Shown one piece after another: positions 25,057-35,612 of a stretch of 64,000 bases of DNA (position 1 is the first letter of the stretch; every line of letters starts with the position of its first letter). Where the stretch lies: positions 7,502,001-7,566,000 of the forward strand of contig NC_045130.1 of assembly GCF_007655135.1 (NCBI RefSeq), given 5' to 3'. Made by a program: the position numbers and the translations under genes. The notes beneath the pieces were generated by a model. It ran no database searches and was not told the origin of the DNA. It saw nothing but the letters and a program-made list of their open reading frames with translations. The stretch is from Punica granatum. Its lineage: Eukaryota; Streptophyta; Magnoliopsida; Myrtales; Lythraceae.

Positions 25057-25596
25057 CGAGTGATGAGGCAGTTTGGCAGTCTGCAGACAGTCCCCGAGGA
25101 CACGGCACGGGCTAAATTCGAACACACTTGGCGGGAAGATCAGACATCCGTAGATCGCCAAAGAGACATCGAACGGGTTTTGGACGTGTGGCGAACCGTG
25201 GTCATCGAGCGTCCGTATTTCCCCGAGCATCCAACCCTTGAAGAATAGGATTTCCAGGCTACCGAGGAATATGTCCTCCGTTTCTATCGGTGGGGTCCTA
25301 CAGCACACGAGGATTCCGCCGACTCCCCACGAGCTGAAGATAACGGACCAACGGGAGCGTCTCTCACCCCGAACGTGGCCATCCAAGCGGAGCTTGCTAA
25401 CCTCAGGACCGAGAGAGATCACCTTCGTCGGGAAGTCGCAGAGAAAGACGAGCAGCTTGTGGATCAACGACAATTACAGAGAGAGCTCGCCCAGGCCCGT
25501 GCCGAGCTGCAGAGGCGCGAACAGGAGCTGGCACGAGCGAATGTCGCCTTGGAGAGGTTCAGGAAGAGAGCCCGTGGAGGTCCACGTACCCCTTAG
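25057..25596 (+). pseudogene. ORF1 remnant of the retrotransposon, with coiled coil
   Basis: A single frame runs from the LTR junction to 25,596, broken by one TAG at 25,246-25,248. The first part includes RQFGSLQTVPEDTARAKF and RPYFPEHPTLEE, and the part after the stop begins DFQATEEYVLRFYRWGP. The C-terminal 70 residues are a strong coiled coil rich in Leu, Glu, Arg and Gln (ANLRTERDHLRREVAEKDEQ and onward). Ogre-type elements carry an extra ORF1 before gag whose function is unknown, and position and composition fit. From memory the first part recalls plant mobile-domain-type proteins, but I cannot confirm it. The N terminus is missing because the deletion at 25,056 joins it directly to the LTR. 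Confidence 0.65.
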
Positions 25597-25909
25597 GATA
25601 GACGCCTCCACCAGGCCCTCACCTGAATCGGTGCTCTCCACGGCAACAGTCACTCGCACCCTGAGCGCGGTAGAAGAACGATTTAGGGCTTGTTTTTAAT
25701 TGCATTGTATCTTAGAAACCTTTTGAATCAATGCGAGTGACAACATTAGTTTTCAAATCCATGCATCTCATGCACGTCATCCCCTTATTTATTATGTCAC
25801 ACGTTTTTACTTTTAGAACGTAACTCGTTTGCGTAGATATTTACACACTTGTTAATACAGGTAACCATAACTGGCGCCACACCGTTATCTCACTCGTCTG
25901 CAATCGAAG
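25597..25909 (+). other. Spacer between ORF1 and gag
   Basis: About 310 bp without a conserved frame. Close to gag it contains TGGCGCCACACCG (25,872-25,884), which resembles the start of some retroelement primer-binding sites but is about 800 bp from the LTR and cannot act as the usual one. Confidence 0.45.
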
Positions 25910-27860
25910 ATGGCACAAAACAATCAGCTTGCTAGCTCCGAGGAGAACACTCCACCGACGTCGGTTTATTATCAACCGTCCATGACTCAAGCACTGCCAC
26001 CACTAACTCCTGCAGGCGCACCCCCGGTACACTCGGGAGAATTCCCGCCACCAGTCCCAACATCGGAAGCCCAAGCACCGTCCACCTCTACAGAGGGTGC
26101 GGCCCGCATCGTCGCACTGGAAGACGATATCTCCACATTAAGGGGCACGGTCAATCAGATGGCTGCCGACATGGCCGAGCTCATGGCCCTACTCAGAGCT
26201 CCAAACCACACCTCCTCGAACTCTACTCCGCCTCCGGGGTACGGGCCAACAGTCGACCCAAACCCTTGGGTCCCGCCGACCCATGCTCCGGAAGGTATTG
26301 AAGCGCCTGCGATACACGCACCGGCGGGCCTCCCAGCTAACGTCCCTCCGCCATCGGTGACTCTCCCGGTAGCCATTCCTCTTCCACCGTCGAACCCGAC
26401 TACTCTAGTACCGCCGCCGATGTCCATACCGGTTCCGGCACCGGTTTACGCGGCTCCTCCGCCGATGGTCTTCCCGGCACAGAGCCCCCACGCTCCTGCT
26501 CACACAGCCGAGCCTGTCCCATTCCAAGCTCCACAACCCCACATCAGCTTTTCTTACCCAACTCTACCTCCCCTAAACATTCCCATCCCTGAACCGGGCA
26601 CGCCAACCCAAGCTGTCCCCATAGCTCCACCGACAAACTTTCTCCCGGAAATGGGGACTGAGCAGGAGCAGAGATTGAAGAAGATGGAAGAGAACATCAA
26701 AGCCTTACAATCAGGTGGTCCTCGCCTCGATGCCGGCGATTGCGATTGGAGTCTTTTTCCGGGTATGCGGCTACCCCCGAAGATTAAGGTGCCTGAATTC
26801 CAAAGGTACCATGGCACTACCGACCCCCGTCACCATCTCCGTCACTACAGGGGAAAGATGCTGCAGTACTGGGACTACGAAGAGTTCGTCATCCACACGT
26901 TCCAGGACAGTTTGGCGGGAGCGGCTCTTGATTGGTACATGTCACTGAAAGCCGCGGATATCCCTACATGGACGGACCTTTCGGGCAAATTCATCGACCA
27001 GTACAAGTACTGTGCAGAAACGCCCCCGACCCTGTTGGAGCTCAGTACAATGGAGATGGCCGAGGATCAGGGCTTCGAGGCCTACGCAGTAAAGTGGAGG
27101 GCTAGAGCGGCGAAACATGTCCCCCCGATCAGTGAGACGCAGCAGATCCAATTATTCCACTCTACCCTCAAAGGGGTCTACTACTTGCACCTGTTGGCTC
27201 ACACGTCTTCGTTCTCCAACCTTATCGACGCCGGGAAGAAGCTTGATATCGGCGTTAAGCTCGGCAAGATAGAAGGACCGGCCGAGAAGAAAGAGGGAGA
27301 GTCCTCGAAGAAGGTTGCTACTGGGACACCCTCCGCGGGAAACAGGAGAGGAAAAGACGCGTCCGTCAATGCTGTTAACTCAGGGCGCCAAGCCCCCCAA
27401 CAATATTCCATCAATTACACGCCCGCACCACCGACTACTCAGGCGTATGCCACCTCCGGTGCATTATCAGCAGCAACTCCCAGCGCAACAAGTATATTAT
27501 TCCGCCCCGCCGGCCTCCTTTCCGTTGCCGGCCCCGCACAATTACGTCCCTATTCCCCCTCCGATCCAACAAAGCAGGCCTCCGGCTTCGAGAACTCCTC
27601 AGCCGGTGCAACGGGCTCCGGCCCCGCAGGACCAACAAAGCACTGCGCCGCGGCGCAGACAATTCACACCCCTTCCGGCCCCGCTCTCCCACATATACCG
27701 GCAACTCCTCGCAGGCAATAGGATTAAATCAGTAGCGCCTAACCCCGATTTCGACCCCACCATTCAGGATCAGAGTCGGCACTGCGAGTACCATCAGGGC
27801 GCACCCGGTCACACCACCGACGATTGTTGGAAGCTCAGGAGAAGATCCAAGCTATGATTG
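25910..27860 (+). pseudogene. gag: gag of the retrotransposon, broken by two frameshifts
   Basis: Encodes the structural Gag protein. An ATG at 25,910 opens a proline- and alanine-rich N-terminal region (about residues 1-240), followed by the retrotransposon gag domain (about 285-450, with KIKVPEFQRYHGTTDPRHHL, FQDSLAGAALDWY and WTDLSGKFIDQY). At about 27,445 the coding sense moves to another frame (27,315-27,857), which carries a Pro/Gln-rich stretch and a zinc-knuckle-like CEYHQGAPGHTTDDC. At about 27,838 it returns to the first frame and runs into the protease. The first frame stays open to 27,721 but becomes compositionally meaningless after the shift. Two small opposite indels are the simplest explanation; programmed shifting is less likely without an obvious slippery heptamer. 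No restored sequence is given. Confidence 0.85.
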
Positions 27861-29523
27861 ATGGCAAACAACTCACGTTCAACGCCGTCAAACCTCCGAA
27901 CGTGCAAGTTAATCCTCTTCTCGATCACGGGTCAAGCTCGGGACCCAGCATTAACATGATCAGTGTTTGTGCCATAGGGGAGTACGAGACCGGGCAGGAG
28001 CCATCCGCCCCGTTCGTAATCGAATATGTGCCTGCGGAAACCGGTATAGGGTACGCAGGGTTTGATGCCACGCCAGCCCCATTCGTGATAGATGTCCCCG
28101 CACGAGAGCCATATCAAGATAGCAAGGTTCCGTGGACCTACGAAGGGAGTGTCGGGAACCTCGAGCGTCAATTCAGCGTCATGGGCGTGACGCGCTCGGG
28201 ACGAGTGTATGAAAACCCGGAGGTCGCGAACAAAGGAAAGGCGCCTGCTGCGACATTAGGAATCGCCCCGGAAGCTACGCCGATCCCACAAAAGAAGGTG
28301 ACCGAAGAGGAAGCCGAGGCTTTTATGAAGATCATCAAGGCAAGCGAGTATAAGGTTGTTGAACAAATGGGCAAGTCTCCGGCCCACATTTCACTACTCG
28401 CCCTTCTCTTAAGTTCGGAGCCACATCGTGAAGCGCTCCTGAAGGTCCTGACGGCGGCACAGGTCCCCAAGGAGACGGCTCCAGATCTCATTGAAGAAAC
28501 CGTTGGTTCGATATTCTCCAACAATATTTCATTCTCGGATGACGAGCTTCCCTCCGAAGGATACGCACACTCGCGGGCGTTGCACATTGTCTGTAAGTCC
28601 AATAACTTCGTGGTAGGCCGGGTCATGATCGACAATGGTTCGGCTCTCAATGTATGCCCTGTTTCCACAATGAAGCAGATGAATGTGGATCTAAATCGTA
28701 TTCGTCCAAGCAAGACAGCGGTTCGAGCCTTCGATGGCTCGCGGAGAGAGGTGAACGGAGAGATCGACCTTCTGATCGAGGTAGGTCCATGTTCATTCAA
28801 TGTCACTTTTCAGGTGCTCGACATCCCCAATGCCTTCAGCTTGCTGCTCGGGAGGCCATGGATCCATTTTGCGGGCGCAGTCCCCTCCACCTTGCACCAA
28901 AAGCTTAAGTTCATCGTGGAAGAGCGACTCATCACGGTCAAAGGTGAGGAGGACTATGCGATTTATAAGGAGACGGCTGTCCCCTATATCAGTATTGGGG
29001 ACGATCAGAACCTCCCCTTCCATTCGTTCGACACCATCTCCGTCATCCGAGACTACGGAAAGGCCGGTCCGTCCCGCGCCGACCGCATGGTGGGGAAGAT
29101 CTTGCTGCGCCATAATTACATTCCGGGTTCCGGACTCGGAGCACGTGGGCAAGGGATCAACCGCCCAATCGAGATCGAAGAGTACAAGAACAGGAGGGGA
29201 CTCGGTTTTCGCCCTTCCTGCCACGAGATTATTGAAGCCCGTAGAGGCAAGCGCCCCCACCGTCTCGCAGCGTACTACGGGAAGATCAACAGGGGCACCC
29301 CAGTTCCGCCACTCTCCCACTTCTTTTCAGGATCACAGCACATCGTCGGAGGTACTCTTGACGGCCCCTCCTCGGATTTAGACGACGCGCTTGTCGATCT
29401 GCCAGGCATATACGCCGTCACCGAGGAGACTCCTTCAGGGGTCTACATCCGCCTCGCGCAGGAGAATGAGGAGCTCAACAACTGGACCTCAGTCCCGCGC
29501 TACTCGGCTGTAATCGCCGATGT
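27824..29523 (+). CDS. pro: Protease region with C-terminal G-patch-like domain
   Basis: This frame continues gag downstream of the second frameshift. It contains the retropepsin active site as IDNGSAL (about residues 268-275; this lineage has DNG where others have DTG or DSG) and the companion LLGRPWIH motif about 70 residues later. Between about 425 and 465 is a glycine pattern typical of G-patch domains: IPGSGLGARGQG, a Pro, and RRGLGF. The enzyme would cut the Gag-Pol precursor in virus-like particles; the G-patch would be expected to bind RNA or an RNA helicase. The frame ends at a TAA (29,525-29,527) that overlaps a splice donor, so spliced RNA would read on into RT. The frame has no internal stop, and its true start depends on reading through from gag. 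Confidence 0.88.
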
Positions 29524-29734
29524 GTAAGGCTATCTTTGTAGACGATGTTTCCCGCGTGTCGGCAAAGTCATAAGCCACACGACGGAAGAGGGGTTTTTGT
29601 TATGGCATCAATGTTCCCACCTTCAATGAAATCCCTACATGCATTTTTGAATTCTCATGTCTCCTTCGTTTCCTTCTCTCTTACTCATTCGCAGCACTTT
29701 AAATATTTCTAAGACGATTCGTTTAAATTTCCAG
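29524..29734 (+). other. Predicted intron between protease and RT (Ogre-type)
   Basis: A GTAAGG donor at 29,524 and a TTTCCAG acceptor ending at 29,734 bound 211 bp. Removing it joins two bases of a codon from pro with one base before the RT frame, so the two frames become continuous, and it removes the TAA stop. A pyrimidine-rich stretch (about 29,660-29,697) precedes the acceptor, with another AG at 29,697 that would lead to stops. Ogre elements are known to have an intron at this place, whose partial splicing sets the Gag-Pro to Pol ratio. Confidence 0.75.
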
Positions 29735-32700
29735 GCTCCACTCCAATCCAAATCTTCGACGCGTCGATTCGAACCCATCCGAAGAACTCCTCGAAGAGCC
29801 CCAACCCATATACTTCGGGGAAGGGCTCGACGAGGACGGTCGAGTGCCTGAGATAGAGGAGAGTTTGCACCGCCTCGAGAACCGTCAACTCACCTCAGTT
29901 GAGCCAACAGAAGAAATCAACATAGGCACTGAAGAGGAACCTCGCACGCTAAAGATCGGGACGGGCCTCGATCCAACACAACGAGCTCGGATGATCGATT
30001 TCTTGAAGGAGTACCAAGAGGTCTTTGCCTGGTCCTACGCCGACATGCCGGGCTTAGATCCGTCGATAGTCAAGCACTCTCTCCCACTCGATACAGAGAA
30101 CTTCCCGCCCAAACGACAACACCTACGGCGGCAGCGAGCCGGCCTTCTCCTCCGCATCAAGGACGAGGTCGTTAAGCAGATAAATGCGGGATTCCTAGAA
30201 GTCTGCAATTACTCTGAATGGGTGGCAAATATCGTGCCCGTGGAGAAAAAGGACGGAAGGGTCAGGGTTTGCGTCGACTATCGGGACCTCAACAAGGCTA
30301 GTCCTAAAGACAACTTCCCTCTGCCTCACATCGACGTCTTGGTCGACAACACCGCGCGCCACAATCAGTTCTCCTTCATGGATGGCTTTTCGGGGTATAA
30401 CCAAATCCGGATGGCTGAAGACGACAAGATCAAAACGACTTTCATCACGATGTGGGGCACGTTTTGCTACAAGGTCATGCCCTTCGGGCTCAAAAATGCC
30501 GGGGCAACCTACCAACGGGCAATGGTTACGCTCTTCCACGACATGATGCATAAGGAGATCGAGGTCTACGTCGACGACATGATCGCAAAGTCCAAGGAGG
30601 GAGAGGATCACCTCGTCAATCTGAGGCGTCTCTTCGAACGTCTCAAGAAGTACAAGCTTAGGCTCAACCCGGCCAAGTGCACATTCGGCGCGAAATCCAG
30701 AAAACTGCTAGGATTTGTGGTCAGAGAGCGAGGCATCGAGGTCGATCCTGACAAGGTGAAAGCGATTAGGGAGTTACCTCCGCCATCAACAGTGCGCGAG
30801 GTACGGAGCTTCTTAGGACGACTGAACTACATCGCGCGTTTCATCGCGAACTTATCAGATAAGTTTCAACCCCTCTTCCGGCTGCTTCGTAAAAATGCAG
30901 CAATTGAATGGGACGACGATTGTCAGAAGGCCTTTGACGATATTAAGACATACTTAGTTCAGTCGCCGGTGTTGGTCCCGCCCACGCCAGGTCGACCTCT
31001 CATTCTTTACCTGACGGTGCGCCGGCAATCATTGGGGTGCATGCTGGGACAAGAAGATGAGTCCACACGCGCAGAACATGCCATCTACTATCTGAGCAAG
31101 AAGTTTACCGAAGGGGAATCCAATTACCCGGAGATTGAGAAGATGTGCTGCGCACTGGTGTGGGTCATGCAGAGACTTCGACAGTACACCCTCTATCACA
31201 CTATCCGCTTGCTGTCGAAAGCGGATCCCCTGAAATATCTACTTGGTAGCCCATCCTCCATGAGGAACATTGCAAAGTGGCGCTGTCAACTGACGGAGTA
31301 CGACATCGAGTATGTGCCCCGCACATCAGTCAAGGGGCAAGCAATTGCAGACCATTTGGCGGAATTTCCCATCGAGGATGACACGCCGATCAACTCCGAC
31401 TTTCCAGACGAAGGGATCCTCCGAGTAGATGAGGAGGAGGATGGGACCGCGTGGAAGATGTATTTCGACGGCGCGGTGAATTCCACCGGTTCTGGTATCG
31501 GCGCAGTGCTGATATCCCCGGACGGACGTTATTACCCGATTGCAGCAAAAGTTAATTTTCTCTGCACCAATAATGTGGCCGAATACGAGGCATGCATCCT
31601 TGGCTTGCAAGCAGCGATTGATTTCAAGGTGAAAGAGCTAGAAGTGTTCGGAGATTCAATGCTCACAATCTTCCAAACGTTAGGGCAATGGAAGACGAAA
31701 GACACAAAGTTAGTACCATACCACGAGTATCTCGAGGAGTTAGCGGAGAACTTCGAGAAAATCTCGTTCACCTACACGCCACGTATCAAGAATCAGTTTG
31801 CAGATGCACTCGCGACACTGGCATCAATGGTGAGCATCACAAAAGAAAACCTCATCGAGCCACTTGAGATCGAGATTGCCAAAGGCCCGGCTTACTGCGA
31901 CACAATCGAGGCGACTGATGAACAGCCATGGTACGAAGACATCAAACATTTTCTGCAAACTGGCCAATACCCGACATTTGCTAACCGTCGGGACCGGAAA
32001 ACACTTAGGCGACTCACAGCGCATTACTTCCTGAGCGGAGAGACTCTCTACCGCCGTTCCTTCGACGCCACGCTACTCCGGTGTGTTGACGAAAACGAGG
32101 CACAACGCCTCATGGGAGAGATACATGAAGGGAGTTGTGGACCCCATATGAGCGGTCTCATGCTCACCAAGAAACTCATGCGCCTAGGTTACTTTTGGTC
32201 CACCATGGAGGCCGACTGCGCCAAACACGTCAGACACTGCCACTTGTGCCAGGTCTATGCCGATCAGATCAAAGCACCCCCCAATGAGCTACGCCCGATG
32301 GCGGCCCCGTGGCCCTTTTCAATGTGGGGCATTGACGTGATCGGCCCTATCAATCCCAAAGCATCCAATGGACACATGTTCATTTTGGTGCTAATTGACT
32401 ATTTCACCAAGTGGATCGAGGCCATAACGCTCGCTTCGGTCACCGCAAATGCCGTGGCACGTTTCCTTAAGCGCGACATCATCGCCCGATATGGAGTCCC
32501 CGAAACAATCATCACCGACAATGCTAAGAACCTGAACAACAGGATCATCGATGAGCTTTGTGAGCGATTCAAAATACACCACCGCAATTCCACACCATAC
32601 CGTCCCCAAATGAACGGTGCGGTGGAGGCTGCGAACAAAAACATCAAGAGGATCATCGAGAAAATGACGGTGACCTATAAGGATTGGCACGAGATGCTCC

Positions 32701-33176
32701 CTTTTGCGCTCTTGGCATATCGAACGTCCATCCGCACTTCAACCGGGGCAACTCCGTACTCCTTAGTCTACGGCATGGAAGCAATCCTCCCAATCGAAGT
32801 GGAGATTCCCTCCATGAGGGTCCTCGCCGAGTCCAAGCTCGAAGAAGCAGAATGGGCGAAGCAGCGCTACGAACAGCTCAATCTCATTGACGAGAAACGG
32901 CTAACAGCGATCTGCCACGGTCAATGCTACCAACAAAGAATGGCTCGAGCGTTCAATGCAAGGGTTCGCCACCGCGAATTCCGCCCCGGTGATCTCGTCC
33001 TACGAAAGGTCTTGCACATCACACCTGACTCTCGGGGCAAGTTTGCATACAAGTATGATGGACATTTCGTCGTCAGGGAAGTCTTCTCCGGAGGGGCAAT
33101 TATCCTAAGCGATATGGACGGGACCGAAAACGCACTCCCGGTCAATGCCGATGCCCTTAAGAAGTACTACCCTTAA
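29735..33176 (+). CDS. pol: RT - RNase H - second RNase H - integrase polyprotein
   Basis: Copies the element RNA into DNA and inserts it. The frame is open from 29,735; residue numbers below count from 29,844. Reverse transcriptase spans about 95-290 with KKDGRVRVCVDYRDLNKASP, FMDGFSGYNQI, VMPFGLKNAGATYQ and the catalytic YVDD at 242-245. The usual RNase H follows (about 380-500, partly degenerate catalytic residues). A second, archaeal-type RNase H lies at about 537-665 (MYFDGAVN with D542, NNVAEYEA, FGDS), diagnostic for the Tat branch. Integrase has an HHCC zinc region (ending CHLC) and D831, D892, E928 with exactly 35 residues between the last two. The C terminus has YDGHFVV where GPY/F would be. 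There are no internal stops, so this part could still make enzyme. Confidence 0.95.
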
Positions 33177-33370
33177 TGGCCTCTTTGTCATCCGGCGGTT
33201 TCTTTGTGTTCTCGGAGGTTTCGGGCTACCGTTCAGGCCCTTATCTTCCTCTGTCTTCCTTTGGGCTCTGTGCCATTTCACCTCACCACATTTTCTATTT
33301 ATCACGCACGTGTCCTGTCCATTCAATTCTTCTCATATAAGGATACTTCAGAGAGAAAAATAATAATTTT

Positions 33371-33655
33371 CCCGCTAGGTCGAAAACCTCCTTGAGGCGG
33401 CCTAGGCAAAAGTTAGGGAACGAGGGGCACGACTTAAAATCCCGCAAAGGGGAGTCGTGGCAAAAAGAGAGCGCAAATCAATTTCTCGCTAGGCCGAAAA
33501 CCCGCAAAGGGCGGTCTAGGCAAAAGTTAGAGGAACCGAGAGGTGCGATCAGACCCGGACAGGGGCGATCGTAGCAAAAGGTGAGCACTCATGTGAGAAA
33601 AGTCAAATAAAATACCCCGCTAGGTCGTTACTCATCCTACGGCCTAGGCAAAAAT
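33371..33655 (+). repeat. Five consecutive hairpins, each followed by GCAAAA
   Basis: Stem pairs (plus strand): CTAGGTCG 33,375-33,382 with CGGCCTAG 33,398-33,405; CACGACT 33,428-33,434 with AGTCGTG 33,453-33,459; CTAGGCCG 33,489-33,496 with CGGTCTAG 33,512-33,519; TGCGATC 33,544-33,550 with GATCGTA 33,567-33,573; CTAGGTCG 33,620-33,627 with CGGCCTAG 33,640-33,647. Every 3' arm is followed within two bases by GCAAAA. Odd-numbered hairpins share a stem sequence; even-numbered ones have their own. Stem differences are G-U tolerant and fall in opposite arms, which favours RNA pairing. Confidence 0.8.
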
Positions 33656-34319
33656 TAGGGGCAATTGTCGGCTTGACCACGAAAGAACAGCGGCACTTCT
33701 CGTGAAACTACAGCTAGTAGTGGTTCGGCAGTCCTCGACGCAAGCAAACTCTCTTCGACTCTCCAGGCTCGAGACATGCCTCGAAATGGGGTCGAATCGT
33801 CGTATCCTTAATTTGGAGGATCCTAAAGATCCCTCCCTTTACCTTTACTCAAAACTCTGCGGGCCATGCCCCTCCTCGAAAAAAAAAAAAGCCTTTCTTT
33901 TAGTCAAGTACATGTCACATTCGGGGACACGGTCGCCCCTCAAATGGCCACTGTGTCCAAATCCCCGAAGCATCGCTAAATAGATTTCCTTTGCACATCG
34001 TAATTCCAGCGGTATTGCGTGACTGACAACGACCGTTAGCCGCAATTCCTTGTGTGCAGGTGTGAGCATTCGGATCCTGAAAGGTGTCTCTTCCTGACGG
34101 ACTCATGTCTGCCTTATGCGACAAGACGAAATCCCAATCCGAGCGGATGACCCTCAAGGAGACACACAACGCCCAATCCTGCGACAAGCGACGAACAACG
34201 CTTGCCACGGCACCGTCATAAGCACAATATGAGCTCGAATCCAACGGATCATGGCCTTCGCCCTCCGGCGCCCTGCGTCGTCCCCCAACATTAGTCATTG
34301 CTTCTACATTCCATCTTTA

Positions 34320-35400
34320 CCGCTTTTCGGACTCCGCGTCCAGGACTCCGTGTCCATCTTTACTGCTTTTCGGACTCCGCGTCCAGGACTTCGTGTCCAT
34401 TTTTACTGCTTTTCGGACTCCGTGTCCATCTTTACTGCTTTTCGGACTCCGTGTCCAGGACTCCGTGTCCATCTTTACTGCTTTTCGAACTCCGCGTCCA
34501 GGACTCCGTGTCCATTTTTACTGCTTTTCGGACTCCGCGTCCATCTTTACTGCTTTTCGGACTCCGCGTCCAGGACTCCGTGTCCATCTTTACTGCTTTT
34601 CGGACTCCGCGTCCAGGACTCCGTGTCCATCTTTACTGCTTTTCGGACTCCGCGTCCAGGACTTCGTGTCCATTTTTACTGCTTTTCGGACTCCGTGTCC
34701 ATCTTTACTGCTTTTCGGACTCCGTGTCCATCTTTACTGCTTTTCGGATTCCGCGTCCAGGACTCCGTGTCCATCTTTACCGCTTTTCGAACTCCATGTC
34801 CAGGACTTCGTGTCCTTCTTTACAGCTTTTCGGACTTCGCGTCCAGGACTCCGTGTCCATCTTTACTGCTTTTCGGACTTCGTGTCCAGGACTCCGTGTC
34901 CATCTTTATTGCCTTTCGGACTCCGCGTCCATCTTTACCGCTTTTCGGACTCCGCGTCCAGGACACCGTGTCCTTCTTTACTGCTTTTCGGACTCCGTGT
35001 CCATCTTTATTGCTTTTTCGGACTTCGCGACCAGGACTCCGTGTCCATCTTTAGTGCTTTTTCGGACTTCGCGTCCAGGACTCCGTGTCCATCTTTACTG
35101 CTTTTCGGACTTCGCGTCCAGGACTCTATGTCCATCTTTATTGCTTTTCGGACTCCGTGTCCAGGACTCCGCGTCCATCTTTATTGCTTTTTCGGACTTC
35201 GCGTCCAGGACTCCGTGTCCATCTTTACAGCTTTCCGGACTCCGCATCCAGGACTCCGTGTTCATCTTTATTGCTTTTCGAACTTCGTGTCCAGGACCCC
35301 GTGTCCATCTTTACAGCTTTTCGGACTACGTGTCCATCTTTACTGCTTTCCGAACTTCGCGTCCACCATTATCGCTTTTAGGACTTCGTGTTCACATTTA
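34320..35400 (+). repeat. 29/43-bp tandem array of GGAC...GTCC mini-hairpins
   Basis: A basic 29-bp unit (GGACTCCGTGTCC plus ATCTTTACTGCTTTTC) alternates with a 43-bp form carrying two GGAC...GTCC modules. Each module is a 4-bp stem with a 5-base loop, mostly TCCGC, TCCGT, TTCGC or TTCGT. The array runs for about 1.1 kb with gradual decay towards 35,400. Because no unit contains a stop, all three plus frames are open (up to 459 codons), which is not evidence of coding. Confidence 0.9.
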
Positions 35401-35598
35401 TTGCTTTACGGACTTTAGCCCTGCATTTTCTTTTTCGAGTTACAAATTCACACCGTATCATTTCCTTGCCATGACTCCTTTGTCTTTTTCCTCCCGCAAA
35501 CAGGTCCGTTGCATCTGGGAGAATGGCCAGATAGTCGTCAAGATCGAACGGGTGCTTCTCATAATCTTTGGCTGCACCCTCTATCCGAGCACGCAACC

Positions 35599-35612
35599 AA
35601 AGAGGGGCAAGC
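35599..35612 (+). promoter_or_regulatory. Polypurine tract before the 3' LTR
   Basis: AAAGAGGGGCAAGC immediately precedes the TGTCAGCACC start of the 3' LTR. Such a purine-rich segment primes plus-strand DNA synthesis; one C and the terminal C interrupt it. Confidence 0.75.

Larger units (their letters stand above)
33177..35612 (+). other. Long 3' untranslated region of the retrotransposon
   Basis: About 2.4 kb between the integrase stop and the 3' LTR. It contains the hairpin array (33,371-33,655), an unstructured stretch (33,660-34,300), the GGAC/GTCC tandem array (34,320-35,400), a 200-bp unique segment, and the polypurine tract. Long frames here are by-products of repeats lacking stop codons. 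Confidence 0.8.

Noticed and set aside
24904..25473. 189-codon minus-strand frame across the 5' LTR junction
   Set aside because: Crosses the LTR/internal deletion junction and opposes the ORF1 coding frame; no domain seen.
28168..28806. 212-codon minus-strand frame opposite the protease region
   Set aside because: Antisense shadow of the protease frame; no motifs of its own.
29698..29734. Alternative acceptor at 29,697 for the retroelement intron
   Set aside because: It would include in-frame stops before the RT frame; the acceptor at 29,734 keeps frame exactly.
34320..35400. CRISPR-like regular repeats
   Set aside because: Units are directly adjacent without unique spacers, lie in a plant retroelement 3' UTR, and have no cas genes nearby.
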